A DNA stretch of 64,000 bases from Catalinimonas niigatensis (GCF_030506285.1 NZ_CP119422.1:5753501-5817500), one strand, 5' to 3'. Positions 1 to 9,125 are shown, counted from the first letter of the stretch. A program made the numbers and translations. Notes: a model not told the origin generated them from the sequence alone.

Positions 1-1174
1 CCCGTAGTACATCCATTGCCTGATAGGCAATACTTTCTAAAGCAGCGCGGGCGATATGCCCGGCAGTAGTTCCCCGGGTGATGCCTACGATTGTACCTCT
101 GGCATACTGGTCCCAATGGGGAGCGCCCAGGCCGGTAAGTGCAGGAACCAGGTAAACACCTCCGTTATCTTCTACGCTGTTGGCCAGCGATTCTACTTCG
201 GAAGAGGACTTGATGATACCCAACCCATCTCTCAGCCACTGCACAATGGCCCCTGCAATGAAAATACTGCCTTCTAATGCATAGGTGGTTTTGCCTTCAA
301 TCTGCCAGGCTACGGTGGTCAGTAAATTATTTTTGGAAATGATGGGCTTACTGCCGGTATTCAGCACCACAAAGCTACCTGTGCCATAGGTATTCTTGAT
401 CATACCCGGCTGGGTACACATCTGCCCAAATAGGGCTGCCTGCTGGTCGCCAGCTATGCCTCCTATGGGAATAGCCTCGCCCAAAAGTTTAGGATCAGTA
501 TTTCCGTACTCCTGACTGCTAGGCACTACCTGGGGTAGCATAGACATCGGCACATCAAATTTCTTGGTGATGGTCGTACTCCACCACATCTTATGAATGT
601 CGTAGAGTAAAGTGCGGCTGGCATTGGTGACGTCCGTAATGTGGAGCTTTCCGCCGGTAAGTTTCCAGATCAGAAAACTGTCAATGGTGCCAAAAGCCAG
701 CTTACCTTGATCCGCTTTTTTTCTGGCTTCCGGTACATTTTCCAGAATCCACTTCACTTTAGTACCGCTGAAATATGCATCGGCAATGAGCCCGGTTTTG
801 TTACGGATAGTTTCTTCAAAACCTTCTTCTTTTAGCTGATCACAGTATCTGGAGGTACGGCGATCCTGCCAGACAATCGCCTTGTGGATAGGCTCTCCAC
901 TCTCTTTGTCCCAGACCACAGTGGTCTCACGCTGGTTGGTAATGCCTATGGCAGCAATTTGCGAAGCCTGTATATGCGCTTTCCGGATCACCTCCTGTGC
1001 CACACTGAGTTGGGTATCCCAGATTTCATTGGCGTCATGTTCTATCCAGCCAGGTTTAGGGTAATACTGTTTGAACTCTTTTTGTGCTACAGCGATCATA
1101 GACCCCTGATGGTCAAAAACAATGGCGCGGGAACTGGTGGTGCCCTGGTCTAGAGCAAGGATGTATTTTTCCAT
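1..1174 (-). CDS. glpK: Glycerol kinase (C-terminus outside window)
   Basis: Phosphorylates glycerol to sn-glycerol 3-phosphate with ATP in the cytosol. Reading starts at the ATG at 1174 and gives [17 protein letters not shown], the FGGY-kinase phosphate-binding start, followed by WQDRRT and [10 protein letters not shown], all typical of glycerol kinase. About 391 residues are visible of the roughly 500 usual for the family, so about 110 C-terminal residues lie beyond position 1. No glycerol facilitator or glycerol-3-phosphate dehydrogenase is visible next to it, and the next gene, a permease, is on the same strand about 400 bases upstream. The family assignment is secure from the sequence. 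Regulation cannot be read from the visible leader. Confidence 0.95.
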   Translation of the reverse strand, partial: MEKYILALDQGTTSSRAIVFDHQGSMIAVAQKEFKQYYPKPGWIEHDANEIWDTQLSVAQEVIRKAHIQASQIAAIGITNQRETTVVWDKESGEPIHKAIVWQDRRTSRYCDQLKEEGFEETIRNKTGLIADAYFSGTKVKWILENVPEARKKADQGKLAFGTIDSFLIWKLTGGKLHITDVTNASRTLLYDIHKMWWSTTITKKFDVPMSMLPQVVPSSQEYGNTDPKLLGEAIPIGGIAGDQQAALFGQMCTQPGMIKNTYGTGSFVVLNTGSKPIISKNNLLTTVAWQIEGKTTYALEGSIFIAGAIVQWLRDGLGIIKSSSEVESLANSVEDNGGVYLVPALTGLGAPHWDQYARGTIVGITRGTTAGHIARAALESIAYQAMDVLR

Positions 1175-1582
1175 AGGTTAGTTATTGTAAAAAATCTTAT
1201 GCGGTGCCAAAAGGATGTTGCTTAACTTTCATAAAACTGCTTGGAAACAGCAGCTTTCTATTCAGGCACATGATACTAAAAAACTCTTAATTCTATCAAG
1301 AAAAGCCTCTCCTTTTTTAACATACTTTCAGTAGAATAGCTTAAAAAATGGTTCGTAAATCAAAAACAGCAGGACTTATGCTACCTTAGGTAAACCTGAA
1401 GATAAAAACAGAACTGCTGTGATCATCCGAAAGAAATCTATTGACAGGAAAACATTTGATAGGATGGTGTTTTGCTTCAGCTTTCTGAAGATGGTTATTC
1501 AACGACAGAATATAAAGCAAGCAGGTATCAAATGAAAGCTCTAAAGCATACATCCACTCCAGGTTTTTAAAGAAAAACAGAT
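1175..1582. other. Intergenic stretch, no gene recognised
   Basis: About 400 bases between glpK and the permease gene. I read both strands and found only short frames broken by stops. A six-base inverted repeat with a four-base loop lies near 1474-1489, with no T-run after it. Nothing else can be supported. Confidence 0.6.
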
Positions 1583-4009
1583 TTAATCGTTACGTAAAAC
1601 AGTCGCAGGATTGGTAAGTGCAGCCTTGATAGTCTGGCTGCTGATGGTAACCAAAGTGATGACAATAGCCAGCACAGCTGCCAGGAGATAAGTAAAGATG
1701 TTCATCTCCGTATGATATGCAAAGCGGCTTAGCCATTCCCTCATAAAATACCAGGCGACAGGCCAGGCCAGCAAGTTGGCAATAAGTATAAGAAGTAGAA
1801 TCTCTTTGCTGAGCAAACCAAGAATGCTTCCGAGAGGAGCACCCAGTACTTTTCTGATGCTTACTTCTTTGCTCCGCTGGTGGGTGTTGAAGGTAGCCAG
1901 GCCAAACAATCCCATAGAAGCGATGAAGATCGCCAGCCCGGCAAAGATCATGAACAATTCATTCTGGCTTTGCTCGTTATCGTAAAGATGAGCGTAGCGT
2001 TCGCTCAGGAAATTATAAGAAAAAGGAATATCGGGCATAAACTCTTTCCATAGGGATTCAATATGGGCAAGTGCCTCCTGCATTTCAGCCTCAGAGACCA
2101 GCACCGATACATTATTGAAATTATGCTGCCCATGAAATACCACCGGTACTATAGGCTCATGAAGGGATTCAAAATGAAAGTCTTTGACTACTCCAATCAC
2201 TGTTCCTTTGACCGGCCCATTTTGAAGCACCTGACCTATGGCTTCTTCACTGCTCCAGCCCACCATTTTGGCAGCGGTCTCGTTGATGATAAACGCCAGA
2301 GAATCATCGGACTTAATGTCTTTGGAAAAGTTTCTCCCACTCACCAACGGAATCTGGTAGGTATCAAAAAAATCATGGTCGATGCGGACATCTTTCATAG
2401 CTATATCCGTAGCTACCAAACTGTCTCCTTGCTGTACCAATGAGCCCTGATAGTCCAGTAACCTTCCTGTGGGAATGATGCTGGATCGGCTGGCGTTGAT
2501 GATGGATGGACTTTTGGTCAGCTCATGGTAAAAGGTTTCGTAACGTTCATCCATTGCATCATCATAATAAATCCTCACGATCTGATCTTTGGAATAGCCC
2601 AGTTCCCGGTCGTTGAGAAAGTTCAGCTGTTGATAGGTAATGAGTGTGGCAATGATCATGATGATGGAAATAGAAAACTGTACGACCACCAAAGCCTTAC
2701 GGATACCATTGCTGCTTTTTGTGGAAGTGCTCTTTCCTTTTAACATGACAACGGGTTTGAATCCGGAAATCACAAAAGCAGGATAGAGTCCTGCCATGAT
2801 GCCTATCAACAGCATAGCTGTCAGCACAATTGCAATCGCTGCCGGATTGGCATAGTTCTGCAATGCAATGGATTTTCCGGTAAAATCATTGAGCCAGGGC
2901 AGGGCCAGGCTGATCAGTACAATGGCCAGCAGGAAGGAGAAAAAAGCGATAAGTACCGATTCGCTCAGGTGTTGGGTAATCAGCTGCTTTTTAAAAGCTC
3001 CTACTACTTTACGCAAACCTACTTCTTTGCCTCGGGTAGTGGCCCGGGCAGTGGAAAGATTGATAAAGTTGAAGCAGGCAATGAGGATCAGAAAGACGCC
3101 AATGGCTCCCATGGTATACACATGGTTAATGCTTCCGTTAGCTTCAATTTCAGAGTCTAGCTGCGAGTGCAGATGGATAGAGGTCAGGGGCTGTAGGAAC
3201 AGATTGGTCCACATGCTGGGTTGTACAGGATTGTCAGATTGCCCCATGTGTTTATCCAGAAAATCGGGAAACTGAGCTTCTGTCTGCTCAGGATCAAAGT
3301 CTTCGTTGACGAGAATGTAAGTAGCAAAATTGTTATTTCCCCAATTGGTTTCCAGTTGCTCTCTGCCATAAACATTCTCATCATTCAAAGTGTTGAAAGC
3401 GACCAGAATATCCGGATGCCAGTGTGACTGCGCAGGAAAAGCTTCATAAACGCCGGTAATTTCAAACATGTCATCCTCTGCTCTAAAGCGTTTGCCTACT
3501 ACATCTACCGTACCAAAGTACTGTAGTGCGGTGGCATCCGAAACCATCATGGTATTGGGTTTTTCCAAAGTTGTTTTGGTATCGCCAGCCAATATGGGAA
3601 TGGAGAAGATCCTGAATACAGCGGGTTCAGCATAGTAGGAATTTTCTATATAAATACTCTCTTGCATCGTGCCATCTTCTTCAATCAGGCTCAGGGAACG
3701 GTAGAAGCCTCGCGTACGGGCCACCTCTTCAATGTCAGAAAAATCATTTTTGAGCAGAGGGCCAAATGGAGGGGCCAGATGTCCCAGGTGCAGCGTGACG
3801 CTCCCGTCGGGGGAAAGAAAATTTCTGGTGACCCGGTAAACATCATCGGCACGCGTATGATAACGATCATAACTCAGTTCATCCTGTATAAAAATAGCAA
3901 TGAGCAGACCACCCGTTAAGGCAAGAGCAAGTCCCATTACATTGATGGTGCTGATGAGTTTGTTTCTGGCGAATAACCTAAGCGCGATTTTCAGGTAGTT
4001 ATAGAGCAT
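1583..4009 (-). CDS. MacB/FtsX-type ABC transporter permease
   Basis: Large inner-membrane permease of the MacB family, which in Bacteroidota usually works with a separate ATPase in efflux or envelope stress. The ATG at 4009 gives MLYNYLKIALR, the usual start of this family; a TTG 42 bases upstream would add only atypical residues. The 808-residue protein has an N-terminal membrane helix near residues 20-45, a periplasmic MacB-like core, then an FtsX block starting at RGKEVGLRKVVGAF. The arrangement repeats, with a second core and a second FtsX block at RSKEVSIRKVLGAP near the C-terminus. Two MacB halves in one chain are common in this phylum. No ATPase gene is adjacent, so its partner is encoded elsewhere. 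The substrate is unknown. Confidence 0.9.
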   Translation of the reverse strand: MLYNYLKIALRLFARNKLISTINVMGLALALTGGLLIAIFIQDELSYDRYHTRADDVYRVTRNFLSPDGSVTLHLGHLAPPFGPLLKNDFSDIEEVARTRGFYRSLSLIEEDGTMQESIYIENSYYAEPAVFRIFSIPILAGDTKTTLEKPNTMMVSDATALQYFGTVDVVGKRFRAEDDMFEITGVYEAFPAQSHWHPDILVAFNTLNDENVYGREQLETNWGNNNFATYILVNEDFDPEQTEAQFPDFLDKHMGQSDNPVQPSMWTNLFLQPLTSIHLHSQLDSEIEANGSINHVYTMGAIGVFLILIACFNFINLSTARATTRGKEVGLRKVVGAFKKQLITQHLSESVLIAFFSFLLAIVLISLALPWLNDFTGKSIALQNYANPAAIAIVLTAMLLIGIMAGLYPAFVISGFKPVVMLKGKSTSTKSSNGIRKALVVVQFSISIIMIIATLITYQQLNFLNDRELGYSKDQIVRIYYDDAMDERYETFYHELTKSPSIINASRSSIIPTGRLLDYQGSLVQQGDSLVATDIAMKDVRIDHDFFDTYQIPLVSGRNFSKDIKSDDSLAFIINETAAKMVGWSSEEAIGQVLQNGPVKGTVIGVVKDFHFESLHEPIVPVVFHGQHNFNNVSVLVSEAEMQEALAHIESLWKEFMPDIPFSYNFLSERYAHLYDNEQSQNELFMIFAGLAIFIASMGLFGLATFNTHQRSKEVSIRKVLGAPLGSILGLLSKEILLLILIANLLAWPVAWYFMREWLSRFAYHTEMNIFTYLLAAVLAIVITLVTISSQTIKAALTNPATVLRND

Positions 4010-4317
4010 CTGAGTATGAGGTAAGTTGAGAACCCATGAGGTCAAAGCCAAACATCAAGCCAAGCTGTGCTTACCTGTTCAAGGCACTTTTTTGTGCTTG
4101 AGTGAATCTCAACTGTACGTATGAGGACAATGATTGTCCGATTGCGGACTTTTACTATCTTCCGGAACCCTCTATTATAAATTGAGCTAGCCTGCTTCAT
4201 CGGCCAACAAACCTGGGGCACCTGAGTCACATCAAAATGCTTGACAAGCTCAAATACATTTCCTTCACTGTCAGTAAATTTTAAGGTGGCTCATTTTTCA
4301 GGTTTTCATTAAGAAAA

Positions 4318-4524
4318 CTATTTTTTTATAATGCAAGTATTCAGTCCGAGTAAGGTATACAATGGACAGAAACTGACGAGGCTGGTTAGTAGAAAAACTG
4401 CGGCAAAGACTCCCAATACTATAGCCCAGACTCCTGTAAATGTGCCAGAGATGATCAGTGCAGCCACGATCATGGCAATCACTGTTCTGATGATTCTATC
4501 GGCATTTCCCATATTGCGTTTCAT
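4318..4524 (-). CDS. DUF2892 small membrane protein
   Basis: A 68-residue protein with two hydrophobic segments (about residues 11-30 and 32-52) and the opening MKRNMGNADRIIRTVIA typical of DUF2892. This domain also forms the membrane part of YgaP-type rhodaneses, where it is linked to sulfur or cyanide handling. It is divergent from the Crp/Fnr gene, and a palindrome of the CRP type lies in the shared intergenic region with a near-consensus -7 box (TAAATTAG on this strand) at the same spacing as in the sulfur genes to the right. I infer that it belongs to the same regulon. The molecular role is not established. Confidence 0.85.
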   Translation of the reverse strand: MKRNMGNADRIIRTVIAMIVAALIISGTFTGVWAIVLGVFAAVFLLTSLVSFCPLYTLLGLNTCIIKK

Positions 4525-4580
4525 AGCGGTTATATTTTGTTGTGACTAATGTTTTTGAAATCTTTTATCCTAAATGATTA

Positions 4581-4625
4581 CTAATTTACCACCGTTAGCA
4601 TAGAGTATCCGTGACTTATATCACA
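4581..4625 (-). promoter_or_regulatory. Crp/Fnr site and -7 box for the DUF2892 gene (site A)
   Basis: At 4610-4625 the sequence cGTGA-cttata-TCACa forms a CRP-type palindrome. On the reverse strand a -7-like box TAAATTAG (5 of 6 fixed bases of TAnnTTTG) lies at 4581-4588. Its last base is 36.5 bases from the palindrome centre, the same geometry as sites B to G. The site could also act on the divergent regulator gene at 4765 (autoregulation), but no well-spaced -7 box was seen in that direction. Confidence 0.6.
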
Positions 4626-4764
4626 CAGGCTGTATTTGTATTCACTTATTATGCGTTTATTTTCGTGCTTATTTCGTTATGAGACGGGTAAGATGATGAG
4701 CAAATGAAGCACCGTCTTATGGCCTTCATTTTCGTAAAACCAGATAAGTAAAATTGTAATTCTT

Positions 4765-5415
4765 ATGGATATAAACATCAATCAGTTCAGGCAGGCATTT
4801 CATATCAGTCATCCTGAACTATTACAGGAAATAGAAAAGTATGGAAAAGCGATGACATTCCTTCCCGGTGAGACGATCATTAATTATGGCAACTATATCA
4901 AGGTTGTTCCGCTAATTCTCTCCGGATCAGTCAAGGTAATTAAAGAAGATGAGGAAGGTAAAGAAGTTTTTTTATACTATTTAAAACCGGGAGAAACCTG
5001 TGCCATGTCTCTGACCTGCTGTAGTACTTACCAGCCCAGTCAGATCAAGGCAGTCGCAGAAGATGCTACCGAATTGATTGCTATTCCGGTAGAGAAACAT
5101 GAGCAATGGATGAACCACTACAGGGAGTGGAAAGAACTGGTGGGGCGCACTTATGCCAATCGTTTTGATGAATTGCTGCAAACCATTGAGAACATTGCCT
5201 TTAAAAATATGGACGAAAGACTGGTGGAATATTTACAGACCAAATTCCATAACCTTAACACTTCGCTGCTCAATATCACCCACCAGGAGATCGCCAATGA
5301 ACTGGGTACTTCCCGGGAAGTGATCTCCCGCTTACTCAAACAACTGGAGCGCAAGGGTATGATTATCTTAGGCAGAAATAAAGTGATGCTTAAAAAGGAA
5401 AATTCACTGATTTGA
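4765..5415 (+). CDS. Crp/Fnr-family transcriptional regulator
   Basis: A 216-residue DNA-binding regulator with a cyclic-nucleotide-binding-like N-terminal barrel (about residues 25-115), a dimerisation helix (115-150) and a winged helix at the end (about 165-210). The recognition helix reads SREVISR, with R184, E185 and R189 in the spacing of R180, E181 and R185 of E. coli CRP, which read GTGA half-sites. This fits the GTGA-N6-TCAC palindromes found across the island. No FNR-type N-terminal cysteine cluster is present; instead C79, C85 and C86 cluster in the barrel (GETCAMSLTCC). These could form a thiol or persulfide sensor, which is inference. It lies between DUF2892 and sulfur genes and ends in a strong bidirectional terminator. 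Confidence 0.95.
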   Translation: MDININQFRQAFHISHPELLQEIEKYGKAMTFLPGETIINYGNYIKVVPLILSGSVKVIKEDEEGKEVFLYYLKPGETCAMSLTCCSTYQPSQIKAVAEDATELIAIPVEKHEQWMNHYREWKELVGRTYANRFDELLQTIENIAFKNMDERLVEYLQTKFHNLNTSLLNITHQEIANELGTSREVISRLLKQLERKGMIILGRNKVMLKKENSLI

Positions 5416-5419
5416 TCTT

Positions 5420-5464
5420 AAAGGATGCTTGTAACCTGGTTCAGCCAGGTTACAAGCATCCTTT
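5420..5464. terminator. Bidirectional hairpin terminator
   Basis: A perfect 20-base inverted repeat (arms 5420-5439 and 5445-5464) with a 5-base loop separates the converging regulator and DsrE-like genes. Each arm begins with three A and ends in three T on the far side, so both strands present a hairpin followed by a short U-rich tail. Its position exactly between two gene ends supports the terminator role in both directions. Confidence 0.85.
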
Positions 5465-5486
5465 ATAATTAGCATATACTGTTTAA

Positions 5487-5909
5487 CTACAGTTCAATAC
5501 TCAGGTAACCTTTTTTCTGCAACTGAAAACTATACAGCAACCCATTTTCAATCACTTTGATTTGTGTCGGAAGGTCTTGCGGATTTACCTTAAATTTATT
5601 TAGAGAAAAACCGCAGGCTTTTACTTCCACATCTGCTTCTTCTGCCATTTTTAGCCATGACAGCAGCTTTCCTTCCTGAACCAATTCAACTACGGTTTTA
5701 CCACAAACCACCACTTCAAACGCTCCAAAATTTTCACCATCCTCTTCAGCCAATGCTTCTGCAGTAAGCAGGATGGGTTGAAGTTGCTCAATATTTCTGG
5801 TAATCACGATGTAATTTCTGCTTTCATGTTCTGCTTCACTTTGCGCCAGGGTTTTGTCTGAAAATAAACCTGTGATCAGCAAAGTGAAGATTAAAATATA
5901 TACTTTCAT
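5487..5909 (-). CDS. Exported DsrE-like protein
   Basis: A 140-residue protein with a signal peptide (about residues 1-22, ending TLAQ) followed by a DsrE/DsrF-like fold. The conserved part runs through FEVVVCGKTV and VEVKACGFSLNKF, with cysteines near residues 69 and 99, the latter in the position used for sulfur relay in DsrE-type proteins. Sulfur trafficking in the periplasm is therefore plausible but unproven. It follows the DoxD gene by 20 bases on the same strand and probably shares its transcript, so both may act on the same sulfane-sulfur pool. Confidence 0.75.
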   Translation of the reverse strand: MKVYILIFTLLITGLFSDKTLAQSEAEHESRNYIVITRNIEQLQPILLTAEALAEEDGENFGAFEVVVCGKTVVELVQEGKLLSWLKMAEEADVEVKACGFSLNKFKVNPQDLPTQIKVIENGLLYSFQLQKKGYLSIEL

Positions 5910-5929
5910 TTTTGTCTATTTAAATTTGT

Positions 5930-6958
5930 TTAAATACGAGCTGTACTGCTCCATGTAGCCCCGCTGATGTCGGTAAGGGTGAGTTGATAATTTCCTTTGG
6001 GCAACCCAGCCAACTGAGATTCATGGATAAGCAAAGTAGCTTTCGCCCCCAGCGGAATGATCAGGCTATGTTCTCCTGCTTTGACTTTCGTGACATACTT
6101 GTTCTGTATATTTTCTACCGGAAAGTTAGCCAATTGATCGCCATCCAATGTCAGCAGTGTTTCTCCTGCTTCATTTTCCAGACTGATTTCAATGAGAAAA
6201 GAACCGTAAACATCTACGCCTTCAATCCTAAACACCTCAAATGAAAGTTGTCCATCCTTTAGCGTAGCATCTGATATTTCTATTTTGGGCTTTACTGATT
6301 TGTTATGTAAAGTTCCCCAGACACCCCCATGAAAATACTGATTGGTGAAAAGCGTGATCAGAAGGATGAGCATAGAGCCTGCAAACACAAATTTATGCAA
6401 GGCGTTTGGCGCAACGGGCAATACTCCGGAGCCCAACCATCTGAACCATATCTGATCTGTAAATCCTGCCTGTTTTTTGGAAAAGTGGTAATCCAGAGAA
6501 TATTTGCCGCTGCCTGTCAGGAAAATGGTGAAACCCGCAGCAATGCCCAGCACCCCGATTTGCCACTCATCCAGACAGGTGGTACCCAGCCAGCCCGAAC
6601 CCAGCAGGATACCCATGGCTAGGCCAAATACGCCTACACTCATCAATCTAGTGAAAAAGCCAAACATAAAAAGGAGACCTACCACACCTTCAATAATGGT
6701 AAAAGTAGCCATCGCCCACCACAGCCATTCCGGATGGGTGACCAAAAACTCAATGAGCGGTTGTATGCCCAGGGCATTAGGCAAAAAATGATTGAATTTC
6801 TCCCCGATGTAGCCAGCGGCATCGGGGTCTAGTTTATTGGCCAGAAATAATCTGCGCCAAAAAGCTGAAAAGTAAGTCCAGCCGACGACCAGACGTAAGG
6901 CAAGGGTAAACAAACCAGCCAGATGGTAAGGCTGATGCTCTATATTTTGATGATTCAT
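5930..6958 (-). CDS. doxD: DoxD-DoxA fusion, thiosulfate:quinone oxidoreductase-like
   Basis: A 342-residue membrane protein. The first ~170 residues have four hydrophobic segments with DoxX/DoxD motifs (LALRLVVGWTYFSAFWRRL, GFFTRLMSVGVFGLAMG, SGKYSLDYH). A further segment near residues 190-208 leads to a ~130-residue periplasmic domain matching DoxA. In Acidianus DoxD and DoxA are separate subunits that oxidise thiosulfate to tetrathionate and reduce quinone; Bacteroidota often carry them fused, as here. It is followed by the DsrE-like gene and preceded by a lipoprotein and a methyltransferase gene, all on this strand, so one long transcript from site B is possible. The exact substrate is inferred from family and context. 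Confidence 0.85.
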   Translation of the reverse strand: MNHQNIEHQPYHLAGLFTLALRLVVGWTYFSAFWRRLFLANKLDPDAAGYIGEKFNHFLPNALGIQPLIEFLVTHPEWLWWAMATFTIIEGVVGLLFMFGFFTRLMSVGVFGLAMGILLGSGWLGTTCLDEWQIGVLGIAAGFTIFLTGSGKYSLDYHFSKKQAGFTDQIWFRWLGSGVLPVAPNALHKFVFAGSMLILLITLFTNQYFHGGVWGTLHNKSVKPKIEISDATLKDGQLSFEVFRIEGVDVYGSFLIEISLENEAGETLLTLDGDQLANFPVENIQNKYVTKVKAGEHSLIIPLGAKATLLIHESQLAGLPKGNYQLTLTDISGATWSSTARI

Positions 6959-7071
6959 TTTTTTACAAAAATTTAAGATGAAGTCCGATGAAGATCAGAC
7001 ATGCTATAGTCCATCCTCTGCATAGAGAATGATAGATTACGAATAATTTAAAGAGAGAATAAATAGGTAGA

Positions 7072-7458
7072 CTAAACCCAGAACTTCATCTTTTTGTAAA
7101 GAATGTAGAGGGGGACTTTGTGAGCAATATGCTTATCTGAAGCAAGCGCAGATGAGTGGATATTTGCCGCATCAGGGATCAACAGAAATACCTCCAAAAA
7201 AGGAGGTAAATAATCTTGTAAAAATTTGAAGTCAATATGTTTGACCTCATGAAAAGCTACTGCCTGATCAGCATAGACACACTGCGTATGCGCTGAGAAA
7301 GTAGTTTTGGGAGGATTAAAGGAGCGGGTGACCGCCACATCCAGTTCTGCCTGTATGGGCTTTCTGACCGAGCATGAAGAAAAAAGTGTCAATACGACCA
7401 AAAGGACCAGACTAGATCTGATGAATGGCTTTTTTACATATTGCTCTTTTTTATGCAT
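7072..7458 (-). CDS. Small lipoprotein of unknown function
   Basis: A 128-residue protein, not recognised. The ATG at 7458 gives MHKKEQYVKK, then a hydrophobic stretch and the lipobox LFSSC with C29 as the lipidated cysteine; a TTG 54 bases upstream would only lengthen the signal. The mature part has no motif I can name. It stands between the methyltransferase (73 bases upstream) and DoxD (113 bases downstream) on the same strand, which suggests an envelope role tied to sulfur oxidation, but that is context only. Confidence 0.6.
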   Translation of the reverse strand: MHKKEQYVKKPFIRSSLVLLVVLTLFSSCSVRKPIQAELDVAVTRSFNPPKTTFSAHTQCVYADQAVAFHEVKHIDFKFLQDYLPPFLEVFLLIPDAANIHSSALASDKHIAHKVPLYILYKKMKFWV

Positions 7459-7531
7459 ATTGCTTAAAACGAATAATGAGTGGTTTATTGTCTTTGCATT
7501 CGCCGATAACAAAACTTTTGAATGGTGAATT

Positions 7532-8134
7532 TCACTCTTCTAGTTCTCCATACAAACTAATGACATGACCCGGACCCTGATGTCCTTTTCCTTCTTTTAA
7601 CGCTTCAATACGGTCATACGCTTCCAGCCAATGGATACGATCAAATTCCTTCTTTAGCGTATCTATGTCATAAAGCATCTCTGCATCTTTAGGCCCACCA
7701 CTTTCAAAGTTGAGTTGTTCTTTGCCAAATCCGGTCAGGATCAGTTTCCCTCCGGGTTTCAGACTTTTTGCTATCTTTTGGTGCACCATTTTTCGCAATT
7801 CCAGAGGCAGATGAAAAAACATCAAAGCTACCGCATCATAATAATGGGTAGGGTAAGGAAAGCTTTGGGCAGTAGCCAGATGATAATGCAGGTGTTCTCT
7901 TTTTTGTTTAGCCCATAGCAGGGCATTTTCCCGGGCAATTTCGCTCATATCAAAGGCAATAACGGTCCAGCCAAGATAAGCAGCATATACTGCGTTTCTT
8001 CCCTCCCCTTCTCCGGGAAGGAGCAGCCTGCCGACCCGTAATTGCTTGATTTTTTCAGCAAAAAAACGATTGGGCTCCAGTCCGTAAAGCGTTTTTTCCT
8101 CTTGATACCGCTTGTTCCAAAATTCCTGATTCAT
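7532..8134 (-). CDS. Class I SAM-dependent methyltransferase
   Basis: A 200-residue soluble enzyme of the TehB/thiopurine-methyltransferase type. It starts MNQEFWNKRYQEEKTLYG, has a SAM-binding motif I at LLLPGEGEGRNAVYAA (about residues 38-53) and the acidic end of strand 2 at VIAFDMSE. Substrate unknown; in a sulfur island, methylation of a toxic sulfur, selenium or tellurium species is a reasonable guess. A TTG two codons upstream is possible, but the ATG at 8134 fits the family. A CRP-type site (B) and a perfect TAnnTTTG box place the predicted transcript start on or within a base or two of this ATG, so the mRNA may be leaderless. Confidence 0.85.
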   Translation of the reverse strand: MNQEFWNKRYQEEKTLYGLEPNRFFAEKIKQLRVGRLLLPGEGEGRNAVYAAYLGWTVIAFDMSEIARENALLWAKQKREHLHYHLATAQSFPYPTHYYDAVALMFFHLPLELRKMVHQKIAKSLKPGGKLILTGFGKEQLNFESGGPKDAEMLYDIDTLKKEFDRIHWLEAYDRIEALKEGKGHQGPGHVISLYGELEE

Positions 8135-8137
8135 GCT

Positions 8138-8183
8138 CAAATGTATTGAGGAGTGCGTATCCTTTCTGTAACTTTTGTTACAA
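8138..8183 (-). promoter_or_regulatory. Crp/Fnr site B and -7 box for the methyltransferase operon
   Basis: The palindrome TGTAA-cttttg-TTACA lies at 8168-8183. On the reverse strand a perfect TAnnTTTG box (TACATTTG) is at 8138-8145, 37.5 bases from palindrome centre to the end of the box. The expected transcript start falls about 41 bases from the centre, the class II activator position of CRP-type factors, and coincides with the start codon at 8134. Confidence 0.75.
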
Positions 8184-8225
8184 AGGGCTTGTTTTTCTTT
8201 TGTTCTTTCAAAGTATTCTTCCTTG

Positions 8226-8270
8226 TGTGACTTTTGTTGCAGACATTGGCCTCCATCATACCTAGCTTTG
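8226..8270 (+). promoter_or_regulatory. Crp/Fnr site C and -7 box for the TauE gene
   Basis: TGTGA-cttttg-TTGCA at 8226-8241 is a CRP-type palindrome sharing its spacer sequence with site B. A perfect TAnnTTTG box (TAGCTTTG) lies at 8263-8270, 36.5 bases from the palindrome centre. This implies a leader of about nine bases before the ATG at 8284. Confidence 0.8.
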
Positions 8271-8283
8271 TCATAAAATTCTA

Positions 8284-9096
8284 ATGATGGACATAGTATT
8301 GATTATAGGATACATTACTTCTGTGCTGATAGGACTGAGTCTGGGACTTATCGGAGGGGGAGGTTCCATTCTGACCGTCCCGGTGCTGGTGTATATCGTT
8401 GGCATCAACCCCGTTTTATCTACTGCATATTCACTGTTTATTGTGGGCATTACCTCTATGGTAGGAAGTGTAAACTTCATGAGAAAAGGACTGGTGAATT
8501 ATCGGGCAGCAATGGTATTTGCCATCCCTTCTTTTATCGCTGTTTTTCTCACCCGTATGTATCTGGTGCCCGCCATTCCTGACCCTGTATTTTCAATATC
8601 AGGTTACGTGGTTTCCAAGGACATGGCGATTATGGTATTCTTTGCCCTCATTATGTTGGCAGCCTCTTTTACCATGATCAGGGATAAAAAAGTAGATGAG
8701 AGTGACTGTAAAGATTGTGGTGAACCCAAATTTAATTTTCCCCTGATCGCTGTAGAAGGTGCTCTGGTAGGTACGCTTACCGGAATCGTAGGTGCGGGTG
8801 GTGGTTTTCTGATCATCCCGGCCCTGGTATTATTGGCAAAACTTCCCATGAAGAAGGCAGTAGGTACTTCACTGCTGATCATCGCTGCCAAATCACTGAT
8901 TGGTTTTCTGGGTGATGTAGGAACCCAAACGATTGACTGGAACTTCCTGCTGATCTTCACCGCACTCTCTATCGTCGGTATTTTTCTGGGGGGACACTTG
9001 TCTAAAAAAATCTCCGGAGAAAAACTGAAAAAGAGTTTTGGCTGGTTTGTGTTGCTGATGGGTATCTATATCATGCTCAGCGAACTGGTCTTTTGA
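8284..9096 (+). CDS. TauE/SafE-family sulfite/organosulfur exporter
   Basis: A 270-residue inner-membrane permease with two repeat halves, each with the family's glycine motif: GLSLGLIGGGGSILTVPVL (about residues 17-35) and TGIVGAGGGFLIIPALVLL (about 165-183). TauE/SafE members move sulfite, sulfoacetate or related anions; here, next to persulfide oxidation genes whose product is sulfite, sulfite export is the best guess. The loop between the halves carries a CxxC pair (C142, C145), which could be a redox or metal switch. It is the first gene of the rightward sulfur genes and has its own activator site (C). Confidence 0.9.
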   Translation: MMDIVLIIGYITSVLIGLSLGLIGGGGSILTVPVLVYIVGINPVLSTAYSLFIVGITSMVGSVNFMRKGLVNYRAAMVFAIPSFIAVFLTRMYLVPAIPDPVFSISGYVVSKDMAIMVFFALIMLAASFTMIRDKKVDESDCKDCGEPKFNFPLIAVEGALVGTLTGIVGAGGGFLIIPALVLLAKLPMKKAVGTSLLIIAAKSLIGFLGDVGTQTIDWNFLLIFTALSIVGIFLGGHLSKKISGEKLKKSFGWFVLLMGIYIMLSELVF

Positions 9097-9125
9097 TTGT
9101 AAGTTCAAGAAAAAATCCCGGTTCT

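Noticed and set aside
4230-4300. Reverse-strand reading ATLKFTDSEGNVFELVKHF like the end of a glyoxalase/VOC protein
   Set aside because: Only about 22 codons with a stop just upstream and no conserved start; too short to call a pseudogene with confidence.
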